Shown piece by piece: positions 9,586 through 18,436 of a stretch of DNA of 64,000 nt. Each line of letters begins with the position of its first letter. Position 1 is the stretch's first letter. The notes under the pieces were generated by a model that was not told the DNA's origin, searched no databases, and saw only the letters and a program-made list of their open reading frames with translations. The stretch spans positions 620,001 through 684,000 of the forward strand of contig NZ_CABJDN010000001.1 in the NCBI RefSeq assembly GCF_902364365.1, written 5' to 3'. Position numbers and translations under genes: made by a program. Source of the DNA: Bacteroides intestinalis. Lineage in GTDB: Bacteria > Bacteroidota > Bacteroidia > Bacteroidales > Bacteroidaceae.

Positions 9586-11007
9586 ATGAAGAATTACTTT
9601 ATTCTGTTTGCATTGTCTGTATGGATGACCGGTTTATCTACGAATGCTCATGGCAGAGAAATACCAGATTTCTTTTGGATGAGAAAAGTAGGTGCTATGT
9701 CTTATCCGGTACAGCAGGCTGTATATAATGTCACAGACTATGGCGCAAAGGGAGATGCTCTAAGTATGAATACTACGGCTATTCAAAAAGCAATTGATGC
9801 TGCAGAACAAGCCGGAGGCGGAACTGTAGTATTTCATCCAGGCATTTATCTTACAGGTTCTTTATTTGTAGGGAACAATGTAAATCTTCATATTTCAAAA
9901 GGAGTGACTCTTATAGGCTCTCAAGATATAGGTGATTATAAGAAGATAGATACGCGTGTTGCAGGAATAGAAATGGAGTGGCCTTCTGCATTGATAAATA
10001 TCATTGGTAAGAAAAATGCTGCTATTTCTGGTGATGGAGTGATAAATGGGCGTGGCAAGGTGTTTTGGGATAAGTACTGGAATATGCGGGAGGATTATGA
10101 GGCAAAGGGATTACGCTGGATTGTGGATTATGATTGTGAACGCCCTCGTGGAATTCTTATTGCCGAATGTGAGAATGTTACTGTACGTGATATTGTATTG
10201 TATCAGCCTGGTTTTTGGAGTTTACATATTTTATATAGTAAGCATATAACAATTGATGGTATCATAATTAGTAATAATATTGAAGGCCATGGTCCAAGTA
10301 CAGATGGCATTGATATTGATTCATCTGAATATATTCTTGTTCAGAATGCTAATATAAATTGCAATGATGATAATTTCTGTTTGAAAGCTGGACGAGATAG
10401 TGACGGGCTTAGGGTGAATCGCCCTTGCCAATATGTGGTGATTCGTGATTGTGTAGCTGGTTCAGGAGGGGGGATGTTTACTTGTGGTAGTGAAACCTCG
10501 GGGGGAATTCGTAATATAGTGGCATACCGAATGAAAGGTGTAGGTACAAAATGTGGGTTGCGTTTCAAGAGTACTTGTCAGCGTGGTGGAGTGATTGAAG
10601 ACATTTATTTGTATGACATCGAGATGATAGGGGTTGAACGGCCGTTTGTTGTTGATTTGAATTGGAATCCTGCATATAGTATTTCTAAACTTCCGAAGGG
10701 ATATGATATGGAGAAAATTCCAGTGTACTGGAGTAAAATGTTAGAATCGGTAAGTTTGGAACAAGGTACTCCTGTCTTTCGGAATGTTACTCTTGATAAT
10801 GTAACAGCTTCTAATGCAAGAACTTGTATGAATGTAGTTGGAATAGCAAACAGCAAAATCGAAAACTTTATACTTCGTAATGTCTGTATTGAAGGTGATA
10901 AAGCTGGAAAAATCATTTGGGCTAAGGACTGGAAATTAGATGACGTTCAGATTAAAGCTCATGATGAATTGATATTGGAGTATAATGAGAATGTTGATAT
11001 GCCATAA
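9586..11007 (+). CDS. GH28-family polygalacturonase
   Basis: Hydrolyses galacturonide linkages in pectin. ATG 9586 (473 residues) is chosen because a signal peptide starts there (MKNYFILFALSVWM...NAHG); an upstream TTG start adds 49 residues without domain match. The beta-helix begins with VTDYGAKGDALSMNTTAIQKAID. Catalytic aspartates are visible as Asp240 in STDGIDID and Asp261-Asp262 in NCNDDNF. The basic motif appears as LRFKS in place of the usual RIK. The usual GHG histidine region reads GSGGGMF, so that histidine is absent, a variation that may mark exo-action or an unusual pectic substrate. The sulfatase gene follows after 44 bp, and the pair is probably co-transcribed. Family is sure, substrate detail is not. 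Confidence 0.93.
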   Translation: MKNYFILFALSVWMTGLSTNAHGREIPDFFWMRKVGAMSYPVQQAVYNVTDYGAKGDALSMNTTAIQKAIDAAEQAGGGTVVFHPGIYLTGSLFVGNNVNLHISKGVTLIGSQDIGDYKKIDTRVAGIEMEWPSALINIIGKKNAAISGDGVINGRGKVFWDKYWNMREDYEAKGLRWIVDYDCERPRGILIAECENVTVRDIVLYQPGFWSLHILYSKHITIDGIIISNNIEGHGPSTDGIDIDSSEYILVQNANINCNDDNFCLKAGRDSDGLRVNRPCQYVVIRDCVAGSGGGMFTCGSETSGGIRNIVAYRMKGVGTKCGLRFKSTCQRGGVIEDIYLYDIEMIGVERPFVVDLNWNPAYSISKLPKGYDMEKIPVYWSKMLESVSLEQGTPVFRNVTLDNVTASNARTCMNVVGIANSKIENFILRNVCIEGDKAGKIIWAKDWKLDDVQIKAHDELILEYNENVDMP

Positions 11008-11051
11008 TGTGTGTTGGAGAATGAAACTATGAATAAAAAAAAATGTAGAAT

Positions 11052-12449
11052 ATGAATAAGAGTAAACTTTTAGGAGGATTTTGTGCCGTAAATATGTTGG
11101 TTCTTCCTCAAATAGTGGTTAAAGCCCAGCAGTCAACTGCGGTAAATGATAAAAAAACTAATATTATTTTCATATTGGCGGATGATATGGGCTATTGTGA
11201 TTTGGCTTGTTATGGGAATAAATATATTGAGACTCCTAATATTGATAAACTGGCAGCAACTGGCACTTCTTTTACTCAGTGTTATGCAGGATCGGGAATA
11301 AGTTCTCCTTCCCGTTGTGCGTTGATGACGGGGCGGAATACAGGGAATACTACCATTCGTGATAATTTCTGTAATGCAGGAGGTATTGAAGGGATGAAAG
11401 GTACAAAGCCTATACGAAGAATGCATTTGTTACCGAATGATACAACAATCGCTACTGTATTAAGCAGTGCTGGCTATCGGACATGTTTGGTAAACAAATG
11501 GCATTTGGATGGTTTTAATCCTGAGGCTACCCCTTTGAATCGAGGATTTGATGAGTTTTATGGCTGGCTTATTAGTACAATATATTCTAATGATCCATAC
11601 TACTATCCTTATTGGCGTTTCAATAATGAGAAACTTGAAAATATAAAAGAGAATGAAGGAGACAAGCATATAAAACATAATACTGATCTTTCAACGGAAG
11701 ATGCGATTAAATTTATAAATAGGAACAAGAAAAATCCATTCTTTTTATATTTGGCCTATGATGCACCGCATGAACCTTATATTATAGATGAAACAGTCTG
11801 GTATGATGATGAAACTTGGGATATAAATACTAAACGATATGCTGCGCTTATCACACACATGGACCGGGCAATTGGACGCTTGTTGGCAGAACTTGATAGA
11901 TTGGGATTGCGTGAGAACACAATGATCATTTTTGCTTCGGACAATGGAGCTGCTAAACAGGCACCATTGGCCGAATTAGGGTGTAAAGGTTCGCTTAAGG
12001 GTATGAAAGGACAGCTTTATGAAGGAGGAATTCGGGTGCCCTTTATTGTTAATCAGCCAGGTAAAGTTCCGGTTCAGAAATTGAATAACATTATTTATTT
12101 TCCGGATGTAATGCCTACATTGGCCGCGTTGGCTAATGCCACAGATAAATTGCCCCCCAAATTAAATGGTATAAATGTCTTGCCGCTATTTTATGGTAAA
12201 CAGCTTGATACGGATAATCGTTTACTGTACTGGGAGTTTCCTGGTAAACAACGTGCAGCTCGCAGAGGTGACTGGAAAGTTGTTACTATTAAAAAAGATG
12301 CTCCTTTAGAATTATATAATATAAAAGAAGACATAACAGAGTCTGTGAATTTAGCCGATAAATATCCTGAAGTAATAGCTGAATTTGAGAAGGAAATGAA
12401 TAAAATGCATGTACCTACTCCCAATTGGCCATTGCCTGGTGAGTTTTGA
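11052..12449 (+). CDS. S1-family sulfatase, serine type
   Basis: Formylglycine-dependent sulfatase, 465 residues, with a signal sequence ending near VKAQ. Metal-binding Asp44-Asp45 lie in FILADDMGY. The maturation motif is SSPSRCALMTGR, with Ser84 as the residue to be oxidised, so it needs an anaerobic sulfatase-maturating enzyme, as expected in Bacteroides; none is encoded in this window. FASDNGAAK supplies further metal ligands and LKGMKGQLYEGGIRVPF is typical of the family. It sits directly behind GH28, implying that the target glycan carries sulfate or that the enzyme acts on host or algal sugars attached to it. Sulfate on pectin is uncommon, so substrate assignment is open. A strong terminator follows. 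Confidence 0.93.
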   Translation: MNKSKLLGGFCAVNMLVLPQIVVKAQQSTAVNDKKTNIIFILADDMGYCDLACYGNKYIETPNIDKLAATGTSFTQCYAGSGISSPSRCALMTGRNTGNTTIRDNFCNAGGIEGMKGTKPIRRMHLLPNDTTIATVLSSAGYRTCLVNKWHLDGFNPEATPLNRGFDEFYGWLISTIYSNDPYYYPYWRFNNEKLENIKENEGDKHIKHNTDLSTEDAIKFINRNKKNPFFLYLAYDAPHEPYIIDETVWYDDETWDINTKRYAALITHMDRAIGRLLAELDRLGLRENTMIIFASDNGAAKQAPLAELGCKGSLKGMKGQLYEGGIRVPFIVNQPGKVPVQKLNNIIYFPDVMPTLAALANATDKLPPKLNGINVLPLFYGKQLDTDNRLLYWEFPGKQRAARRGDWKVVTIKKDAPLELYNIKEDITESVNLADKYPEVIAEFEKEMNKMHVPTPNWPLPGEF

Positions 12450-12475
12450 TTAGCTGTAATGATTAGGTCATGAAG

Positions 12476-12508
12476 AAAGGATGTTCGTAATGAGCATCCT
12501 TTTTTTTA
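12476..12508 (+). terminator. Intrinsic terminator after the sulfatase gene
   Basis: AAAGGATG (12476-12483) pairs with CATCCTTT (12495-12502) and is followed by a run of T. Confidence 0.85.
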
Positions 12509-12599
12509 TGGTATTTTTAAGACTGATTTTATATTTAGTCCACTAAAGAATGCTACTATAAATCCTATTCCTTATTTGAATATTGAGTTATTTATTAAG

Positions 12600-12667
12600 A
12601 AAATCAAAAGAGAAAGTGTTTCGGTCAAAAAAAACATCTTATAAGCTGGTTGTTGATTTTATTTTTG
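12600..12667 (+). promoter_or_regulatory. Shared 31-bp element and -7 box before the second susC
   Basis: 12600-12630 repeats the element at 9445-9475 with six mismatches. TATTTTTG at 12660-12667 fits the Bacteroides -7 consensus TAnnTTTG; no clear -33 TTTG is present, as is common for activated promoters. The -7 box lies 30 bp downstream of the element, a plausible arrangement for an activator site. Confidence 0.55.
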
Positions 12668-12747
12668 TAACCCAAATAATGTGCTCGATAACGGTTGTAC
12701 ATTTTGCTAGTCTTAAATTATTTATTAATCAAATTTATTAATAATCT

Positions 12748-15700
12748 ATGAGAATCTTACACAGAAAAATGTGCTTATTAATGCTTCTGTTAATAGGCTG
12801 TCCTTTAAGCATTTTAGCCCAGAACAAGACGCTTACCGGTACGGTTCGCGATGCGATTGACGTGGTGATCGGTGCTTCTGTTACGGTGAAAGGTGACAAA
12901 TCTATTGGTACTATTACCGATATGGATGGTAATTTCAAACTCTCTGTACCTGTTTCGGCTAAGGAATTGGTGGTTTCGTTTATTGGTTATGAAGATCAAA
13001 TTGTTCTTATTGGTAACAAAACCCATTTTGCAGTTACGCTCAAAGAATCTTCAGTAATGTTGGAAGAGGTCGTTGCTATTGGGTATGCGAAGGTGAAACG
13101 TAAAGAATTGACTGGTTCTTCTGTTTCAGTTGGTAGCAAGGATTTAGCCATTGCCCCTGTGACTACTGCCGCGCAAGCATTAGCAGGCAAAGCGGCTGGA
13201 GTGAATATTGTACAACAGAGTGGAGCTCCGGGTGCTGACATCAATATTACAGTACGTGGTGGTACGTCTATTACGCAAGGTACCGAACCGCTTTATATCG
13301 TTGATGGTTTTCAGATGGAGAATGGTTTGCAGAATGTGGATATTAATGATATTGAAACTATTGATGTCATGAAGGATGCTTCAGCAACGGCTATCTATGG
13401 TGCTCGTGGCTCGAATGGTGTTATATTGATTACGACAAAATCCGGTAAGGCAGGTAAGACGGAAGTATCTTATAATGGTTTTGTAAGTTTTGACCGTTTA
13501 GGAAAGAAGTTGGATTTAATGGGAGTTGAAGATTATGTAAAGTATCAATATGAATTCCAATTGCTTCGTGGCAATGAAGATAACTTCTCGAATATTTTTG
13601 GTGGAGATATTAATTCTGGTGATTTTTATACTAGTGCCTATGGGCGTATTGCTAACGAGTACGGTAATCGTGCCGGCATTGATTGGCAGGATGAGGTGTT
13701 TGGTAATACAGGTATCACTCAGAATCACAATGTGAATATCAGTGGTGGTAGCGAGAAAACTAAATACATGTTGAGCTACAACTATACGGGTGAAGACGGT
13801 ATAATGGATAAACATGGTTATCAAAAGAATAGTATTCGTGCTAAAATTAATCATGAATTATGGAAAGGTGTGCGGTTTGATTTTTCTTCCAGTTTACAAA
13901 TGACTAAAGTTGATGGAGGTGGTTCATTGGGAGGAACCTTGAAGCAGACTATTTTGCAGCCGGTAACTGGTGGTGTGAAATGGACCAATGAACAACTGTT
14001 AGGCTCTGATTTAGCTGATCTTTTCTCTGAAATGTATGGTGGGGACAATTATGATGCAAATAATCCGATTATTAATAACCAATCTATTACTAACGAGAAA
14101 TATACCCGTATGGCTACAGTGAATGCTGGACTCGAAATAGATATATTGAAGGATTTAACTTTCCGTACTTCTGGAAGTTATATGTGGCAGCAAGTTCGTC
14201 ATGATTATTGGGATAATGGTAATACTAAGACAGCTTCTTCCAATCAAAGTCCTTATGGTTATGGTTACCGTAACAACAGTGAAAAGTTTTCTTGGCAGAT
14301 TACAAATACATTGAATTATGCATTTAATGTGAAAGAAGCTCATCGTTTTAATGTCTTGCTTGGTCAAGAAACTTGGTATCAAGAGTCTATGAACTTGGAT
14401 AACGAATATCGTAAATTCTCAGATGGTAACTTTGGATTGAATGATGTCAGTATGGGTACTCCGCAAACGTGGAAGTCGGGAAAAAGTCGGGTAGGTCTTG
14501 TTTCTCTTTTTGGTCGTCTTTCTTACAATTATAGTGACCGCTATTTATTTACGGGAACGTTACGTGCCGATGGCTCTTCTAAGTTTGCCCGTGGTCAACA
14601 GTGGGGCTATTTCCCTTCGGCGTCTGCGGCATGGCGTATCTCTGAAGAAGGATTCATGAAGGATTTTGATTTCTTCCAGAATCTGAAATTGCGTGTTGGT
14701 TATGGAACTTCGGGTAATAATAATGTTGATAACAATATGTATGCTACAGATTACGGATCGGGGCATTATGGCTATAATGGTAGTGATTACATTACACTTG
14801 TACCCGGTACAACACTTGGAAACAAAAAATTGAAGTGGGAAAAAACCACCACCACCAATATAGGTTTGGATGTATCAATATTTAATAGCCGTGTCAATCT
14901 GTCTGTAGATTGGTATAACAATGAATCCTCCAATCTATTGATTAAGAATAAGATTCCTACTTCTACCGGTTATACTCACCAGTTCCAAAACATTGGCTCT
15001 ATTCGTAATCGAGGTGTAGAATTAGTTTTGAATACAACCAATATTCGTACGAAGGATTTCAGTTGGACAATGGATTTCAATATAGCTTTCAACCGTTCTA
15101 AGGTATTGGATATTTATGGAGATGGTGAAACTGATAATTTCATAGCAGAATATGAATCTCGTATGGGTTTCAAGATTGAAGAGGGGAAACCATTAGGACA
15201 ATTTTTTGGCTTGATTTATGATGGTATTTATACAACAGACGATTTTGTTCAGAATGCTGACGGTGGTTATACGTTGAAGGATGGCATTCCTTATTTGAAA
15301 GGTTCTAATCGTGAAAATGTAAAACCGGGTGATGCTAAATATAAGCCGACGGCTGGTGAGGTAGACTCAGATGGAAATCCGGTATGGGGGACTAATGACC
15401 GTACTGTAATAGGAAATGCAGCTCCTGATTTTATCGGAGGTTGGAACAATACCTTTACTTACAAAGGATTTGATTTGACCATCTTCATGAATTTTGTAGT
15501 AGGTAATGATGTGTTCAGCATGAGTACGCAACGTTTTATCGGTCCGTATTTAGCTAACCAAAATACACTTGAAAAAATGAAGAATCGTTTCACATTGATT
15601 GATCCATCAACCGGTAAGGAAAGTACTGATTTAGCACGTTTGGCTGCTTTAAATCCACACCAATATAGCGGTGATGCTTTATGGAATATTTCAGGTAATA

Positions 15701-15987
15701 ACAAAACTGCTATTAGTGAACGTAGTAGTTACTATTTGGAAGATGGTTCTTACTTGCGTCTGAATACTATTACTTTGGGTTATACTTTACCGAAGAAATT
15801 AGTACAGCGCGCCAAAATCAGTAATGCCCGCGTATACTGTACCCTGAATAACATTCATACTTTTACTGGCTATACAGGGTATGATCCTGAAGTATCTGCA
15901 TCAAGCAGCGCTTTGACACCGGGTATCGATAATTCATCTTATCCACGTTCTAAGAGTTGGGTAGTAGGCGTAAATTTAACATTCTAA
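12748..15987 (+). CDS. SusC/RagA-type TonB-dependent receptor, second copy
   Basis: Paralogue of the receptor at 56 with the same domain order: signal peptide, carboxypeptidase-regulatory-like domain, linker VVAIGYAKVKRKELTG, plug (GVNIVQQSGAPG, ITVRGG, DASATAIYGARG) and barrel ending in GVNLTF; 1079 residues. The first 130 or so residues and the bases just before the ATG are almost identical to the first copy, while the plug and barrel diverge strongly. This suggests duplication followed by diversification of the ligand-facing part, or gene conversion of the 5' end. The susD partner follows after 14 bp. The pair probably imports a related but distinct fragment of the same glycan. Confidence 0.97.
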   Translation: MRILHRKMCLLMLLLIGCPLSILAQNKTLTGTVRDAIDVVIGASVTVKGDKSIGTITDMDGNFKLSVPVSAKELVVSFIGYEDQIVLIGNKTHFAVTLKESSVMLEEVVAIGYAKVKRKELTGSSVSVGSKDLAIAPVTTAAQALAGKAAGVNIVQQSGAPGADINITVRGGTSITQGTEPLYIVDGFQMENGLQNVDINDIETIDVMKDASATAIYGARGSNGVILITTKSGKAGKTEVSYNGFVSFDRLGKKLDLMGVEDYVKYQYEFQLLRGNEDNFSNIFGGDINSGDFYTSAYGRIANEYGNRAGIDWQDEVFGNTGITQNHNVNISGGSEKTKYMLSYNYTGEDGIMDKHGYQKNSIRAKINHELWKGVRFDFSSSLQMTKVDGGGSLGGTLKQTILQPVTGGVKWTNEQLLGSDLADLFSEMYGGDNYDANNPIINNQSITNEKYTRMATVNAGLEIDILKDLTFRTSGSYMWQQVRHDYWDNGNTKTASSNQSPYGYGYRNNSEKFSWQITNTLNYAFNVKEAHRFNVLLGQETWYQESMNLDNEYRKFSDGNFGLNDVSMGTPQTWKSGKSRVGLVSLFGRLSYNYSDRYLFTGTLRADGSSKFARGQQWGYFPSASAAWRISEEGFMKDFDFFQNLKLRVGYGTSGNNNVDNNMYATDYGSGHYGYNGSDYITLVPGTTLGNKKLKWEKTTTTNIGLDVSIFNSRVNLSVDWYNNESSNLLIKNKIPTSTGYTHQFQNIGSIRNRGVELVLNTTNIRTKDFSWTMDFNIAFNRSKVLDIYGDGETDNFIAEYESRMGFKIEEGKPLGQFFGLIYDGIYTTDDFVQNADGGYTLKDGIPYLKGSNRENVKPGDAKYKPTAGEVDSDGNPVWGTNDRTVIGNAAPDFIGGWNNTFTYKGFDLTIFMNFVVGNDVFSMSTQRFIGPYLANQNTLEKMKNRFTLIDPSTGKESTDLARLAALNPHQYSGDALWNISGNNKTAISERSSYYLEDGSYLRLNTITLGYTLPKKLVQRAKISNARVYCTLNNIHTFTGYTGYDPEVSASSSALTPGIDNSSYPRSKSWVVGVNLTF

Positions 15988-16001
15988 ATTAGATAATTAA
16001 T

Positions 16002-17999
16002 ATGAAAAAGATAATGAATATTTTAGGTATATCTGCTGCCATGTTGTTGGTTTTCACTTCTTGTGAAGATTGGCTCGATATGCCTTCCGAATCAAAAGCG
16101 GATAGTTCTACTGTTTTTGAAACAGTAGGAAGAGCGGAGATGACCGTGATGGGTGGTTATTCATGGTTGCATACACAAGAACTGGGCTATCAATTATTGA
16201 TGGGTACGGATGAAGCTGCTTCTACAGAGTCCAATTCTAAATATAATGTGGCCAACTATGATTACACTAATACCTCCAGTATGTTGAGTTCTACTTATAC
16301 AAATATGTATAAAGCCATTGAATATGCTAATGTTTGTATTAAGAACCTTCCGGAAATGAATGTTAGTGATGGTGAGAAGAAGAAAGTAGATGCACTACTG
16401 GGAGAAGCTTTGGCGATAAGGGCCTATGCATATTGGAACATAGTTCGTTTCTATGGTGATGTGCCTTATACTAATATTCCTACAGTAGATCTGACTACAT
16501 TTTCTTCTTCGCGTGTCAGTCGTGATACTATATATGATCATTGTATTGAAGATTTAAAACGTGCAATTGAATTGCTTCCTTGGAAAAGTGAAGGTATGGT
16601 TGCTACTCCCGAACGTTTCACGAAGAATTCAGCTTATGGAATTTTGGCTCGTGTAGCTCTTTACGCTGCCGGTTACTCTTTACGTTGGGATCTGAATACA
16701 GTGCCTTATAATCAGAGCACTTTAAAAATAGCACAACGTAGTGATGCTGCTCGTATAAAAGAACTCTATCAAATAGCGGCGGATGCTTGTAAAGCTGTAA
16801 TAACTAAGGGAGAAAATCGGTTGCTGGATAATTACGATCAGATTTTCAGAGACTTGGGAAATCAGCAATATAATGATGAAACTATGTTTGAGTATGGTTG
16901 GTATAGTACTAATGGCCAGGATGTTCGTACAGGTTATACAAATGGCATTCCTACAAGTGGTACGGACAATGAAGGTTTGGGTAAAGGCGGTAGCCAGATG
17001 ATAGCCATGCCGACATTCTATTTTGAATTTGAAGAGAACGATCAACGGCGTGATGTTTCAGTTTGTAATTATGGTCTTAAGTTATCTACTGGCAACAATG
17101 CTTATCAAATGAATACTTTTGCCGGTATGGGTGTGGGGAAATATCGTATTAACTGGAAAAAGGTCAGAGGTTCTTCTGACAGTAAACGTGATTTTAATTG
17201 GCCTATATTGCGCTACTCTGATGTCTTGCTGATGTATGCTGAGGCTTTGAATGAGTTGAATAACGGTTCTACTCCCGAAGCTGAGAAAGCGGTGGAAGAT
17301 GTTCGTCTGCGTGCATTTAATAATGATGCCTCTAAAGTTGGTACGATTCCTTCCGGTTATGAAGAATTCAAAAACTTTATTATACAGGAACGCAAATTGG
17401 AATTGTCTAATGAGGGACTGCGCAAGAGCGATTTAGCTCGTTGGGGGATATTGGTTGATTATCTGACAACTGAAAAAGAAAAGCTGGTTCAATTGGCCAA
17501 GCGCGAAGGAAGATATGCAAACGTAGATGTATATCGTGCTTATAAGTTGGCTTCAACCCCATCTTTTGCAGATCCGACAATAGCTTTACCTTATATCTCA
17601 ATGACTGAACAGGATTTGGTGGATATGGAACTCTCTGAAACTGAACTAACAACAATGCATACGTTGAATTCCGGTTCCAAAGGTGCCATAAAAAGAAAAT
17701 TCTTTGAGGCTGATGGACAAGTTTATTTCAAAAGCGAAGATGTGCCGGCTGGCGCAAAGAAAGTAGAAGAAGTGGAATATACAATTCTGAATATGTTCAG
17801 CGTCAATTCCATTAAGCAAAAAGGAAATCTTTGTGTAGAAGATGTTGAAGGTCTTTCTTCTAATAATGCATGGATTACAGGTAAAACTGGTGTATTCTAC
17901 GGCATGAAGAAGAATATGGTAGAAATATTACCGTTTAATACTACGAACATAATTGATGTGAATCCGGGGCTTGCCGGTCAACAGCATCCATCTTATTAA
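16002..17999 (+). CDS. SusD/RagB-type nutrient-binding lipoprotein, second copy
   Basis: Partner of the preceding SusC. The 665 residues have a lipobox VFTSC followed by EDWLDMPSESKADS, a helical region with LLGEALAIRAYAYWNIVRFYGDVPY, and C-terminal LRYSDVLLMYAEALNELNNGS. It is a paralogue of the protein at 3339, sharing the WLDMPS start, the AGYSLRW segment, LAKREGRYANVDVYR-like block and the -QHPSY end. An intrinsic terminator follows and closes the locus on this side. Confidence 0.96.
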   Translation: MKKIMNILGISAAMLLVFTSCEDWLDMPSESKADSSTVFETVGRAEMTVMGGYSWLHTQELGYQLLMGTDEAASTESNSKYNVANYDYTNTSSMLSSTYTNMYKAIEYANVCIKNLPEMNVSDGEKKKVDALLGEALAIRAYAYWNIVRFYGDVPYTNIPTVDLTTFSSSRVSRDTIYDHCIEDLKRAIELLPWKSEGMVATPERFTKNSAYGILARVALYAAGYSLRWDLNTVPYNQSTLKIAQRSDAARIKELYQIAADACKAVITKGENRLLDNYDQIFRDLGNQQYNDETMFEYGWYSTNGQDVRTGYTNGIPTSGTDNEGLGKGGSQMIAMPTFYFEFEENDQRRDVSVCNYGLKLSTGNNAYQMNTFAGMGVGKYRINWKKVRGSSDSKRDFNWPILRYSDVLLMYAEALNELNNGSTPEAEKAVEDVRLRAFNNDASKVGTIPSGYEEFKNFIIQERKLELSNEGLRKSDLARWGILVDYLTTEKEKLVQLAKREGRYANVDVYRAYKLASTPSFADPTIALPYISMTEQDLVDMELSETELTTMHTLNSGSKGAIKRKFFEADGQVYFKSEDVPAGAKKVEEVEYTILNMFSVNSIKQKGNLCVEDVEGLSSNNAWITGKTGVFYGMKKNMVEILPFNTTNIIDVNPGLAGQQHPSY

Positions 18000-18032
18000 T
18001 GGGTAATTGTTTTTCTTGATGGTAAAAAGAGG

Positions 18033-18067
18033 AAGGCGGGCATATTATGGGATGCACCGCCTTTTTC
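18033..18067 (+). terminator. Intrinsic terminator after the second susD
   Basis: AAGGCGG (18033-18039) pairs with CCGCCTT (18057-18063), with a further GC pair across a one-base bulge, followed by TTTTTC. Confidence 0.75.
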
Positions 18068-18123
18068 TTTATCATTTTTATTATAGATGGATGATATTGA
18101 CACCTTCGGCATAAACTACATGA

Positions 18124-18228
18124 TTGACTTACAGGCTGAATCCGAAAAATGCTTTGGACGCATCTGATTATACGTTAGATATAAATTATATCAATGCTAA
18201 AGTTTATCTGGATGATTTGATAGAGTAA
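18124..18228 (+). pseudogene. Possible relic of a coding sequence
   Basis: After a TGA at 18121 an open frame of 34 codons runs to TAA at 18226 and reads like protein, with pieces such as YRLNPKNALDASDY and INYINAKVYLDDLIE. It has no good start. It may be the C-terminal remnant of a lost gene between the pectin locus and the uptake system. I do not recognise the family. The rest of 18068-18436 shows no gene. Confidence 0.3.
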
Positions 18229-18436
18229 GTTAAAAACTGGCGATGGAAGGTCGCAACTAACAAATGTGTCTGTTATTCCCTTTGTAAAAAATGCAATATA
18301 CCTATTAATAGCGATTGTAGCGTATACTCCTATTAAATATTCCGGTGAGATATTTACCTGCATATAGCGATTGTTTTGCTTTTCTTTTATAAAGACCTTT
18401 GCGGTGATTTATTAACTGCATAAAACTCTTTGTAAA

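Noticed and set aside
56..17999. Hybrid two-component or sigma/anti-sigma regulator of the pectin locus
   Set aside because: No such gene is present; SusC proteins also lack the N-terminal signalling domain.
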